Shown here: in pieces, positions 36,901 to 48,800 of the stretch
Layout: every line of letters begins with the position of its first letter
How positions within the stretch are numbered: position 1 is the first letter of the stretch
Assembly (NCBI RefSeq): GCF_028389875.1
Contig: NC_084670.1
Location: forward strand, 16,401,383-16,465,382
Direction of reading: 5' to 3'
Length of the DNA stretch: 64,000 nt
DNA from: Rhea pennata
Lineage: Eukaryota; Chordata; Aves; Rheiformes; Rheidae
Notes under the pieces: generated by a model
Seen by the model: the letters and a program-made list of their open reading frames with translations, nothing else
What the model was told of the DNA's origin: nothing
The model's database searches: none
Program-made: the position numbers and the translations under genes

Positions 36901-39142
36901 GCCCAACTGCTCACTTTAGAATGAGCAGTGTCCGTTTGCGTAAAGAAATAAAGGTGAGACTCCACCAACACAATTATAAAATGTGCAGTCTGTTGTTTAA
37001 TGATAAATATATTCTAACTGTTAAAACTGGTTGCAGTTCTGTGAGACTGATTTTGTAAAGGCATTTTTTGTATTTATAAACTGTGTATGTGCATATATGT
37101 GTGTATGTATAAACATACATACACACACAGAAAAGAAAAAGGCCAAGAACCAATATGTTCCAGTTCCCTAAGCAGCATATTTTCAATTTCGTAGTTCTTG
37201 CTGAATTTCTTTAATTGTCTGCCAAGGTTGTAGTCATACCAATAAATGCCAACTGATACCTCAGAACACTAGAGAATACGTATACGCAGTATATACTATA
37301 CATAGGCTGTATGTATTAAGTCTGGTATACAAGATTTCAGTGGATACAGTTTCGGGCCTTGAATAAAACCAACTTTACTTACTCTTAAAGCAGTATAGTA
37401 AGTATTATTTGCTTAGCCTGAAATAACTTGCAGTAAAATGCCTCCTCCCTCCCGCCTTCTGAATTAAGTAATTCTTAAATTTCATCTGTTTTCATTAAAG
37501 GTTAGCCCAAATACTCTTAGCTGGAAATAATCCACAGAGATTTTCCGACTTCTGTGATAGCTAGACTGATTCTTTGTTGTAATGGGTGCTGCTACACCTG
37601 GAAATGGGTGCAGGAGACAGGCAATGTAGAAGTAATCATTTGCACTTTTTCTTTGAATTTATGTTCTTGAACCAAACATATTACCCTGCTGCTTTAGCTG
37701 AATACCGTCTTAAGCTATATTTTAAAAAATGATTAAGGCTTGTTATCAGATTTGTCAAAATAAGTTGGCCCTGGTTGTTTTTGCTCTTATTCTACTTCAG
37801 ACTTCTCTTTTATAACACTAAAATCAGTCTGTATTCATTTCATTATCCATTAATGACTTTCATTCCAGCGAAAAGGTAAAGAGCCCACAGAACATGTACC
37901 TGAAGTAATCTTGAATAATTTTACAACACGACTTGGCCATTCTATCGGTCGTATGTTTGCTTCTCTCTTCCCACATGATCCTCAGTTCATTGGAAGACAA
38001 GTAGCTACATTTCACAATCAGCGAGACTACATCTTTTTCAGATTCCACAGGTAAATTCTGTCCCCCCCACCCCTCCCAACCTGTAAATAAGAGATAAAAT
38101 TCTTGTAACTGCTTTCCTGTTTTTTTTTTTCCTTTGAAGGTATATCTTCAAGAGTGAAAAGAAAGTAGGAATTCAAGAACTTGGGCCACGTTTTACCTTA
38201 AAGCTGAGGTCCCTTCAAAAAGGAACCTTTGATTCCAAATTTGGAGAATATGAATGGATTCATAAGGTATGTTTTAAAGTAATGATACAAGTTCTGTTTG
38301 GGAATGGAGAATAAATCTGACATTATGAAACTTGACCACAAATCTCAGCCTAAACATTAATATTAAAGTTCTCAATAGGAAGTGTTCAACTGGAACACCA
38401 TTTAGAGGTGCTTTTATAGAAATATATAAAGTAGAATCATTCTGCTATATTGCAAATGAAAAATTAAAATACCAAGGATGATGGGTATCAATATACCATG
38501 GCTACTTGTTTGCAGAACGTAACTTAGCATATACAGTTATAAGAAAGTGTGAAGAAAGCTCCCCTAGTATAAGGTATTATTGACTGCCTAGTAAGCTTGA
38601 CTAGAGCTATTTTTGTGCAAAGTGACTGCAAGAATCATAATGTAAAAATAGTTAAATTATTTGCATAAATGTCACTTCTTAATAGTGAATGGTAGGTAGC
38701 AGTGACTTATGCACAAGTACAAGCGAAATAGAAGTATTAATATAGGCAATGATAAATGACTTTTCCAGTCACCTTACCATGAAATTGCTTTAGTTGATTG
38801 GCAAAACTTAGATGAATATCCAAAGCTATACCACAAAAAAAATCCTAATACTCCTGATGTAGTCCGTGAGGTGGATAATCTTGTTTAAAGATATACTCTG
38901 ACTACTGTTTGTAAACACTACTTAATTCTGAACCACTAATCTCCAATTTATTGTTAATCTTGAAAAGTTAACTCTAAAGACTGACTTTAGTGACTTAGTA
39001 GTCACTTCACTGCCTACCCTATGATACACTGGAGCAGTCCCTCTTGTTTGTATCCTCTTACGTGAATTTACTCATTAATAACTTTCTTTTTGAATTTCAG
39101 CGCCGAGAAATGGACACAAGTAGAAGAAAATTTCACTTGTAG
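33769..39142 (+). CDS. RPF1: RPF1, ribosome production factor 1 (nine exons)
   Basis: Nucleolar Brix-domain protein required for maturation of the large ribosomal subunit (also called BXDC5). Exons are 33769-33936, 34014-34070, 34550-34630, 35011-35106, 36132-36285, 36871-36953, 37869-38050, 38140-38266 and 39101-39142, joining into 329 codons (human about 349). Residues 1-23 are a Gly/Ala start and Pro-Ala repeat. Residues 33-72 hold a basic region ([16 protein letters not shown]) likely to bind RNA or act in nuclear import. The Brix domain runs from [12 protein letters not shown] at about residue 121 to GEYEW at about 313. The conserved tail [12 protein letters not shown] ends the protein. 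Most divergence from human is in exon 1. An in-frame second ATG at 33784 gives an alternative start five codons in. Confidence 0.96.
33798..33829 (+). repeat. GGCCCC hexanucleotide repeat in RPF1 coding sequence
   Basis: Five perfect GGCCCC units (33798-33827) plus GG, translated as alternating Pro-Ala. The complementary strand reads GGGGCC. Confidence 0.93.
34014..34070 (+). CDS. RPF1: RPF1 exon 2
   Basis: 19 codons of highly basic sequence (RKKRRKERE), phase 0 on both sides, after a 77-base CpG-rich intron. Too small to be called from open frames alone. Confidence 0.9.
34550..34630 (+). CDS. RPF1: RPF1 exon 3
   Basis: 27 codons, [19 protein letters not shown] to the acidic end PNDEE. Acceptor TATTCTAG, donor GAG|GTAACC. 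Confidence 0.92.
35011..35106 (+). CDS. RPF1: RPF1 exon 4
   Basis: 32 codons ending in [12 protein letters not shown], the first strand of the Brix domain. Confidence 0.94.
36132..36285 (+). CDS. RPF1: RPF1 exon 5
   Basis: Encodes 51 codons and one base. Contains the Brix segment [19 protein letters not shown] and [10 protein letters not shown]. Confidence 0.94.
36871..36953 (+). CDS. RPF1: RPF1 exon 6
   Basis: Small exon carrying [16 protein letters not shown] and RLRKEIK. Acceptor GAACAG|AT, donor AAG|GTGAGA. Confidence 0.94.
37098..37127. repeat. perfect inverted repeat in RPF1 intron 6
   Basis: A 13-base TG-rich arm (37098-37110), AAAC loop, and an exact complementary arm (37115-37127), embedded in TG/CA microsatellite sequence. 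Confidence 0.85.
37869..38050 (+). CDS. RPF1: RPF1 exon 7
   Basis: Encodes 60 codons and two bases. Contains [20 protein letters not shown] and [19 protein letters not shown], the most conserved part of the Brix fold. Confidence 0.96.
38140..38266 (+). CDS. RPF1: RPF1 exon 8
   Basis: Contains [20 protein letters not shown], the conserved C-terminal strand and loop of Brix domains. Donor AAG|GTATGT. Confidence 0.96.
39101..39142 (+). CDS. RPF1: RPF1 exon 9 (terminal)
   Basis: 13 codons, [13 protein letters not shown], then TAG. Identical in type to the end of vertebrate RPF1. Confidence 0.95.
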   Translation, partial: RREMDTSRRKFHL

Positions 39143-39494
39143 TGACATCTCTCTGCTAACTGCTGATAATGATATGGATTGTGTCACCACAGACCTCTAA
39201 GCAGGGACAGTGTTAACAAACAACTACTTTTCTGCAGAAAGACAAACTGCCAACATGTTCTATGGGAACAGATCAATTAAAATTGCATCTCCTTTCCTAT
39301 GTTTGCAGCTAAACCAGATGTGACTAAGACAGTAACTCTTGTTCCAGTTTAGCAGGAAAAAAAACTATGGCAATGTGAGAGCAGCCTATAAGTTAGCTAA
39401 TCACTGAAGCTTCACTGTGACTGCTTCTGTGCTCTGGAGAGAAATTTCAGTTTGCAACACCAAAGACTAAAAATTTTGGTTAAAGGTATTCACA

Positions 39495-39500
39495 AATAAA
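39495..39500 (+). terminator. poly(A) signal of RPF1
   Basis: AATAAA about 350 bases after the stop codon, followed by T-rich sequence (CATTTTTTTTCC), a plausible downstream element. Confidence 0.75.
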
Positions 39501-39524
39501 GTATTTTGCAATTATACATTTTTT

Positions 39525-40460
39525 TTCCTTCTGTAAAGCAGCTCAACTCAGCTATCTTCCATTAATCAGGTAAGGTAATAAATATTTTAAACCTCTATAA
39601 CTTTCATGATGCTGTCCTCTGAGAAGAATGGTGCCAGTTTTCCAAAAACTGTCTCTCTTCTAGAGAACATTAAGAAGGCCATATGCAATTTAGGAAGTCT
39701 ATGGTATTTCTTCTAGTTTCATAAAATGTCTGTTCCTGAAGTTTAGCATATTATTTTTGTATCTTTTCCCTAAATGATGTAATTAAGAGAGATAGGTGCC
39801 TGAAAGAGTCAATACTCCTGTATATAACAAGAAATAAAACCAACTGGAAAGAATTCATTATATCCTTACAGGAAGAAAAAGCTACCTCATCTAAAATACC
39901 TACTGAAATGAACAGGTAAGGTCTTTGAGCAGGATTTTTCCTGTTAAAACTTAGAAATACTTCTTTAGCCTTTTGGCTTACATGATTTAATACTGTGTGC
40001 AGAATGAACTACTGTTCTGCCTTAAGTAAGTCTACACATTCACTGGCACCTAAAAAGCTGAGTGTTCTTTGAACCACTTTCTTTTTAAGTGCAGCCATCA
40101 TAAGTGCTTTTTACTATTTATGTAAAGAGCTTATAGAATAAACCACCTTCTCTTACAGAATTGCTCTTTTAGGAAAAATTACACTTTTACTGCTTTTGTC
40201 TTATTAAATAACTTTGATATGGGACAGTTATAAAAGATGAGTTGTAAGCTAAGAGAAAAATTATTTTTTTCTTCCTATTCTGTTTCTTTTGTGTTCCTAA
40301 GTATAGTCCTCATAAAACCTCATTGTTCTGTAACAATATCAACAACATAGAGCATTTAAAGAGACAGACTGATACATGTTCTCCTGTGGTTGCAGAGTGA
40401 TACAATAACTGGTGAGGTATCAACACTTCCAAAAATGAATCCAGTTGTTCCAGTAATTCC
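39525..40460. other. short gap between convergent RPF1 and GNG5
   Basis: AT-rich, without recognisable exons or repeats. It separates the two convergent 3' ends by a little under 1 kb. Confidence 0.6.
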
Positions 40461-40464
40461 AAAA

Positions 40465-40709
40465 CCAGACTAAGTCAAAACACTTTTATTTTTTGCTTGG
40501 TATATAAAACTGATTCCCTCATGAAACAGAAGTATTAATTAGCATACAGTTCATTTGGAGAGGTAGATGGTAAGAGGTTTGACAATAGCAATTTTACAGA
40601 TAGATTTGGCACATTAAAGCTAAGCTTTTGTACAGACTTCAAACCAAGCCACTCCTTGAGGCACTCTTTCCCTGCACACATCAGCAGCTACGAAAAGATG
40701 CTAAAAGAT
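40465..40709 (-). other. GNG5: GNG5 3'-untranslated exon 3
   Basis: On the minus strand a strong acceptor (TTTTTGTCTTTCAG) ends at 40710, followed by about 240 bases ending at an AATAAA at 40490-40485. The partner donor G|GTAAGT at 42770-42765 lies 30 bases after the GNG5 stop codon, so this is read as an untranslated final exon. Inferred from signals only. Confidence 0.72.
40485..40490 (-). terminator. poly(A) signal of GNG5
   Basis: AATAAA on the minus strand (TTTATT on the plus strand), at the end of the inferred 3'UTR exon. Confidence 0.75.
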
Positions 40710-42504
40710 CTGAAAGACAAAAACAGAAGAAGGTAGTTCATTAGAAAAGTACCAATCCTAAATGAAGTAACCCATGCATGTCTAAAAATGTGCACCAGTG
40801 TGCCATGGAGAGCTAGTTAAGCATCTTTTTTTCACAGCTGTTTTACAGAGCTATTAAATAACTTTTTTATACCATGAAGCTATCCCCAAGGGTACAGGAA
40901 AATAATCAAAGCTGTTATAACTGAAGCACTTTGCTGGAAGCCAGATCTTCAGAAAAACCTGTTCACAGTCACTTGAATTATCAGGCCTCTATTCTGCCTT
41001 TGTTAGCTACCCAGACTCCCCCTACTTTTCAATGAGCCCAGTAGACAGACATACTTTCTTTTCACTTTACAGAGGTAGTGCTCACTGTACAAACATGAAC
41101 TCTCTGGGTCAGAACACCAGGATTACAGATAAGAAATTGCTTATTTTGAGCAAGAGACAAAACGAAAAGAAGTTATCCACATAGGTAGTATGATTAAAAT
41201 TGTTATTCCAATTACTTTTGCCTGCAAAATCAGCAGAAGCAACTGCTTGATTACAAAATCGGAAGAGAAGAGCTGTAACTGAGAAATAAAATGCAAAGCT
41301 TAAGTGCTGTATGTGCACACAATTGAGACAGAACAAACATACTTCCTGACATCCACACCCAGGAATTAGTAGTTTTTGGCAAAGCTTAGTGGAGAATCAC
41401 ATGTGGCACTAATTCAACTATTGTCAGTTTAACTTTTTACAAATATTTAGGTCATCAGTCTATAATGCTGACAAATTATATGATTTCCTCTCTCTTGAAC
41501 TATTGGTCCCAGCTGAAGCCACAAGAGTGAGAACGTAAGTCTGTGTCCAAAATGTTTATCTTTGAAATAAGAATAGTTAACAAAGCTCACAGTAGAAATA
41601 ACTTTAAAAACTACAGGAACTCTAAAACACATTTTGGTTACACTACCATAATTCATTGTGCAAGACAGTCTAATTCAGTGTGTATGGGTGGGGTTTTTTA
41701 ATACAATTAAGCATCAACCTCTGTACTACTAGTACTCTGGCTTTTATTAGCATGAACTGCTTGTATTACAAACTTTCTGGAAACTTTCTGCAATCTGCTT
41801 GAAAGCAGTGAATGGTTAAGTTCTTAAATGAGAGAACGTTTTTAACAAATCTGGTTGTGGACATCTTTCTTTAAAGCTGTATAAATAATACATTCAGCAA
41901 ACTACAATTCTTTAGGTGATACAGATCTACAAAAACAGAATACTTCAAGACTCACTATCAGGTTTTTAAGGGTTATGAACTATTAAAGCATAGCAGGTGA
42001 TTTGAAATAATGTTATATATGCTGTTAGCCCCAACAGATGCAAGGTGAGGGAGATGGTGAAATTTTTATGCATTTTTTGCGTGCAAAACAGCAAATTACT
42101 GAGATTCAAGCATTCTTGATTAGAATACTGTGGATCTAGACCCCATTCAGCTTTCTATAAAGGTTAGTCTAAAACGTAATTACCAGAATCTTCATGCAAT
42201 ACTAGACTAGTTTCATAGTGATAGCAGCAGTGTTAATCAAACTACAAAAGTTTTGGAATGTAAATCAAAATTCAGAGAGCTGTTTCTAGTTTATACTGTC
42301 TATCATGTAGCAGGGGGCAGTGCTCTTACTTTAAGGCCACCACTAGCCTACCCTTTGAAGTTTACTTTAAAAGTTGTAGTTTAGGTAGAAACTAGTTCAA
42401 GAAACTAGAAGAAAATCCTAAGAGAATCCATTTTAAGTATCTGCTGCACAATTAATGTCAAGCCTGGTTAGTCAAAACAGCTCACTAGTAGCTGGCCCTG
42501 CTTC

Positions 42505-42531
42505 TGCTACTGCTGCAGCAGCAGCAGCAGA
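42505..42531. repeat. CTG/CAG repeat with hairpin potential
   Basis: TACTGCTG directly followed by five CAG units, in the intron between the coding part and the 3'UTR exon of GNG5. The CTG part can fold back on the CAG part. Confidence 0.8.
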
Positions 42532-42800
42532 AAGTGGCTGATGGTCTGCAACTGCTAAACCACTCACAATGCTTATGAACAGCATCTGTACAGGCCACTG
42601 CAGAGCTACCACCACAGTGCAGGAAGAGGAGCCCAAAATGGGGATCTAGACCAACAACAGCTGCAGAAGTCAAGACGTCTCTTCTCAATGCTTTTAATAC
42701 AGCCTCATTTAAAGCTACCTATTTTTAATGACAGAACAAGCAAGCTTATGAATTGTAATTCAGAACTTACCACCGAAAGATACCAAGGTAGTTCACGTAA

Positions 42801-44033
<1,233 letters not shown>

Positions 44034-44120
44034 GGTGGTCGCGGGCAGGAGCGGCGGCGGCGGGCACCGGGCACACCCAGCCCCAACTTTCCGGCGCGTC
44101 CCGAACTCTCCCGCCCGGCG

Positions 44121-44131
44121 GCGCCTGCGCA
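44121..44131 (+). promoter_or_regulatory. NRF1-like site
   Basis: GCGCCTGCGCA, one mismatch from the NRF1 palindrome, about 90 bases upstream of the GNG5 start codon. Confidence 0.4.
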
Positions 44132-44345
44132 GCCGCCGCCCGCGCGCGCGCCCGTCGCCAACGGCCGCCGCCAACGGCCGCCGCGGGGGGCGCTGCCGGG
44201 AGCCTCGGCGGCAGCCGGCGCCGCGCTGGGCGTGGGCCGCGGGCGCGCGGAGGGGCGCGGAGGGGCGCGGTGCTCCCGCCGTGTGCCCGGCGGCGGGAGC
44301 TTGCGCTTGCGCTTGTGTGGTAAGTTCCCGCGTGCTTCCTGGGGA

Positions 44346-45529
44346 AGGCCCCTCACATCGAGGGGGCACAAAAACGTGATTTTTTTCATTATCTCTATGG
44401 CAGATCGGATGAGAAAGCAATATTCAGCTCAAGCTAGCAAATCTTTTTGATATTCTGAGCTGAGTTGCGGGTTAGAAGGTTATTTTGAGATACAGTGGAT
44501 GAAATTATTAACCTTACTTGACTGCAGCTTAGAAGGTGGTTAATATTTGTTGCAGAAAGTATCCAAGAACGTAGATGAAGAATCTCCTCTACAGCCTGGA
44601 ATGTGTTTGGATGCTGCTAACCGAGGGGCACTATAGCCACGGCATAGACTCTTTTAAGTAGATTTTTCTCCTATGAACGTGAAGAAATCTTAATTCTGCT
44701 GTACATAGCTGGGGCGAGACCTCTTCTTGCAGGGCTGCTCACTCATGTTCAAGAAAATCTGAATTAGAACAGGAAGGGGTGCAAGGAAGCGGTTAAGATG
44801 GTAAGGAGAGTAGAGAGCTTGTTTAACAGAGCTCATGGCATGTTTAAAGTAGCCAAATGAAAGGGGAGAGGAGGCACGACGCTCTCCAAATGCAAGTGCG
44901 ATAAACCCAGGGAAGAAGAGCGGCTTGTGTGAAAGGACAGCGCTGGCACATGCGCCGCGGGTGGGTTTATGCCTGTGGAGGACATCTAGCTAGGCTGAAA
45001 CTCTGCAGGTTTGTAAGTGATAGAATAGTGAGTCCTGGAACAGCCTTCAAATGAGAGTGCTAAGAAAAACCCTAAAAACGCTAAGGTTGGGCCAGGGTAG
45101 CTTACAAAAGGATTTTTTCCAACGTCGTTGCCTGATAGAGTGAAGCTTCTTTGGAATACCGTACTCAGCCAGTGTAATGTGAAATGTGAGGTATATGTGT
45201 GACTTGGCTTCGGTTCACGGCAATTGTCCTGTTATTAAAGATAAGTCTAGACTTGAAAGAATCCTGTTTTGTGCCTTTAGATACGTGATGCAGTTGTATA
45301 GAAAATTATACACAGCTCAAGTATTTTTAGAAGAGGACAGATAACATTAGAGGAAGTACTGCAGGGTAGATCCCAGCAGAGCTGCATGGCTGTGATCATG
45401 TTATTCACCGAGTTACTTAGGTGATCCTCGCTTCTGTAGGAGGTGTGGTGAGCCCATTTGTCTACAGTTAGCTAGAAGCTTTTGGCCTCAGTCCAGAAAC
45501 AGCTTTTTTTTTTTTATTCTTGTAAGCAG
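44346..45529 (+). other. likely first intron of SPATA1
   Basis: Between the consensus donor at 44320 and a long T tract with CAG ending at 45529. No coding exon, repeat family or conserved protein was recognised. The intron reading is inferred. Confidence 0.4.
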
Positions 45530-45540
45530 AAAAGAAGAAA

Positions 45541-45808
45541 AGTAAATGAAAATAAAGGAAATTAATGGAATAACCTCTCCCATAACAGATTTATTATGGA
45601 ACTCGTTCTTAAAGAATGCATAGATCAAAAAGAAAAGTAAAAGGCCTGTCTGGCATTCTCTGTGATCAAGTAAAAGTAAATGAAAATAAAGGAAATTAAT
45701 GGAATAACCTCTCCCATAACAGATTTATTATGGAACTCGTTCTTAAAGAATGCATAGATCAAAAAGAAAAGTAAAAGGCCCGTCTGGCATTCACTGTGGT
45801 CAAGTACG
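45541..45808. repeat. 134-bp tandem duplication upstream of SPATA1 start
   Basis: Copy 1 (about 45541-45674) and copy 2 (about 45675-45808) differ at about three internal positions plus the junction end. Each copy holds a pyrimidine-CATAACAG acceptor-like site (ends 45588 and 45722) and a 14-codon upstream open frame (45596-45640 and 45730-45774). Confidence 0.95.
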
Positions 45809-45817
45809 GGGATCAAT

Positions 45818-45853
45818 ATGTTGTTCGGTCGAATGAGACCTCCAACATCACAG
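45818..45853 (+). CDS. SPATA1: SPATA1 first coding exon
   Basis: 12 codons, MLFGRMRPPTSQ, spliced CAG|GTGAGA. The stretch RPPTSQ before LVELH mirrors the human RPSSSE before LVELH, which supports the exon. The in-frame ATG at 45833 is an alternative start five codons in. Confidence 0.75.
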
Positions 45854-48800
45854 GTGAGAGTTCTTATACTTTTTCTATAATTTTTTTTGTTTTTCTAAAT
45901 TAAAAAAGAAACCCAAAATAAGCCACTTCGCAACATTTCTAGAAGACTTGAGAGAAAAAAATTTCTTTTAACATAGTAAACATAAAAATCATTCTTTTCC
46001 TGTTTATATTTCATAATTCAACAGCTGCAGAAATATTTAATATAGCTTTTTGCATAACTTCTGATTACATGGAAACCTTTTCAGAAATTTGTCATCCTTG
46101 CTAATACAATTTTAGTTTCACTAAAATATCAAGACTCAGCTATTAGTTGTCCAATGACTATCACAGGTTTGGGCACAATCTAAGTAAACTTTCTCAGAGC
46201 CAGCTGAGTTACTTTTGTCACAGACATTACCAAGAGCACTTCTGTGCTTCCAGAATGGCTAATATTGTTAACAATTGTGAGAAGAATTATTATTTTTTTT
46301 TTTTAACTAGCAAGGTCTCATTATGGGGCTTTGTACTGCATTTGAATCAGGCTTACAGGGCCTTGCAGTTTTTGTGAGTTGAACAAAGTTGAAATTTTAG
46401 CTGAAGTATTCAAGTATCCATGACATACACTTCAAAGGATCGACTATTTTTGGTAATCTCTATCCATTGACGTCACAGTGACATGCAACAGGAGCATAGA
46501 CTGTCTTTTCTCTCATTGTTGAGCTTGTTCTAATGTGAATTATTTTGATGTTGAGCCTATTATTAGCTGGAATTCGATCAAAATTTGTTCTGGTCATGGC
46601 TTTCATCTAGAACATCATTGCAGATTCTAGTCTACGTACTAACAGCAAAGAAACAATTCCTGCCTCCATAAATTGAAAGTCCAACTACGGAAAACAAAGC
46701 ACAAAGGAAAAGTATTTAATAATATATCTACAGTTACAAATCTTCTTACTTGATTTAGTTGGTGGAACTTCATGTTTTTTATGTCCCGGAAGAAGTGTGG
46801 AACTTCAAGCTGAATACAGTTTCTGCAGCTCTTTCTAATAAATTCATCTCAGCTGGATTTATAAGGTGAGTTTCATCTCAGGCAAGAATCTGACAGCACC
46901 TATAAAACTTTTGACTTCACATGCATAGGAGTTCCTCTACACTGTCCTTCAGTCATTTACTACCAACATTGCTCTACAGATAAAATTACATCTGTCAGAA
47001 GAGACTTGTTCTCTGATCATTTCCAGCAGGGTAAGTGGCACCCATGACTAGCATTACGCCTATCTGAACCACTTCAGGCTTAGCCCCATTGCAGCCCATG
47101 GTCTAGACCACTGAAATGGGATTGCTGAAGAATAATTTACCTTGTAAAATCACAGTCTTATGTTCTTTTTCTTTTCTGGAGCCTGATTATCAGAATCTTG
47201 AATTCATTTCTGCAGTGGGCCAGCTTCAAGAGGAGAGATGGAAAAGACTCACTATCTCAGAAGAGCCAGTAACTTTCCAGGAATAGGTATATGAAGTTTT
47301 GAAGTCTGAAGAAAGAACTTAACTCATATTTCTAAGAGGGAAGCATTACAGCCCATGCAGCCACAAGTGTATAGCTTCTTTCTTCTTCAGTAATATTTTT
47401 GAACAGTTGCCTGCAACTGCATATGCTATGTATGCTCTCAGATAGCCCTTTGGGAGGACTTGCTAAATAATAATTCTCTAGTGTGCTATGCAATGCTGCA
47501 GTAAACTAGTATTAGCAATAACTAGCACAATGCTGGTATATCACTGTCTTAAAATTTTTTTTTAATATTTTCTTATTATAATCTAGGGGAGGGAATTACA
47601 ATCTTGCAGATACTAACAGTGTTTGATCATTGTTGATAGCACTGTCCAGTGATGAGCTTTATGAGCCTATTGTTCTGTGAATCAGCTGAACAAAGGATTC
47701 CTAGGTCTCAGTATAGGCCACTTCCATTAATGATAAAATCAGAGGAAAATATTAAGTGTGTAATCATCAATGGCCCGAAGTACTCACTCCCATGAACTTG
47801 ATTTCTCAGGCTCTGTGATCTTTTTATTTATTTCTTATTCCTTACCACAGAACTGATAGTTCTGTCATTTTTAGATGAGGTTGCTGCAGTGAACTATGGT
47901 TAGCATTACTTTTAGAGGAACACCCTGAAGCAAGTGATGCGGATATGACTATTCTTCTGTTAGCCAGTGGCAACAAAAGGGAAGAGCATTATACCTAGTT
48001 CTTAGCAGCTGCACTGGCAAGCTGACTACTTTCAGATACATTTCTGCTGTACGTTTCAGGAGCTGTATAACCTAAGTAATTTTCTCCTATGATACATCAT
48101 AGTTCCTTAAATCTGATGTATTCCCTGCTGTTCATATAGTTATTAGATTTCCATGCTGGATTGTGAGGATGTTATCAGTGAAGGATATTCGGTTCTAAAA
48201 TTCCCTGTGAAAGAGCTTGCATTTATTGGGTTTCACTGGACAGTTCAAGGGGCATATCTTCTCTGAACTTGAAAAAATGATGGTGAATGAGAGATGTTTG
48301 AATTATAGATCATCTGTCTTCTCATATCGGGACGTGGAAGGATGCATATTGAATTATATATCCCTCCTTCACATATTTCTTTATACATTTGAAATATATG
48401 AATAAATTAGGGCTAATATCTGCAGCAGATATGGGCAAAAAAAAGAGGAAGTGGAAGCAGTAAACAGAGGCTAAATGTATGGTACTAAGTGTATAGGACC
48501 AAGCAGTGAGGCCTACATGTGTCCAGTGTGCAGAATACTTGACCTTAGATCTCCTTTGTCGTGTCCTGTGCTCCGGGGCAGAATTATGATCTTGAGGAGA
48601 GTCCTCTTAAGTCCAAGGTGTTTCAAATAATGTAAAGGTAGCATTGTAGCCCACTGAAGTACTGGGTAAAACTTTTATAGGCTGAAACTGAGAGTATTTT
48701 TTGCACACCTTGGCTGTGAAATGAAGGCATATAGGACTGTTTGAAAGTACAAACCCTGCTGGGTAATACTGAAGGCCTGTCCAAGCGGAAGAAGCTGAAC

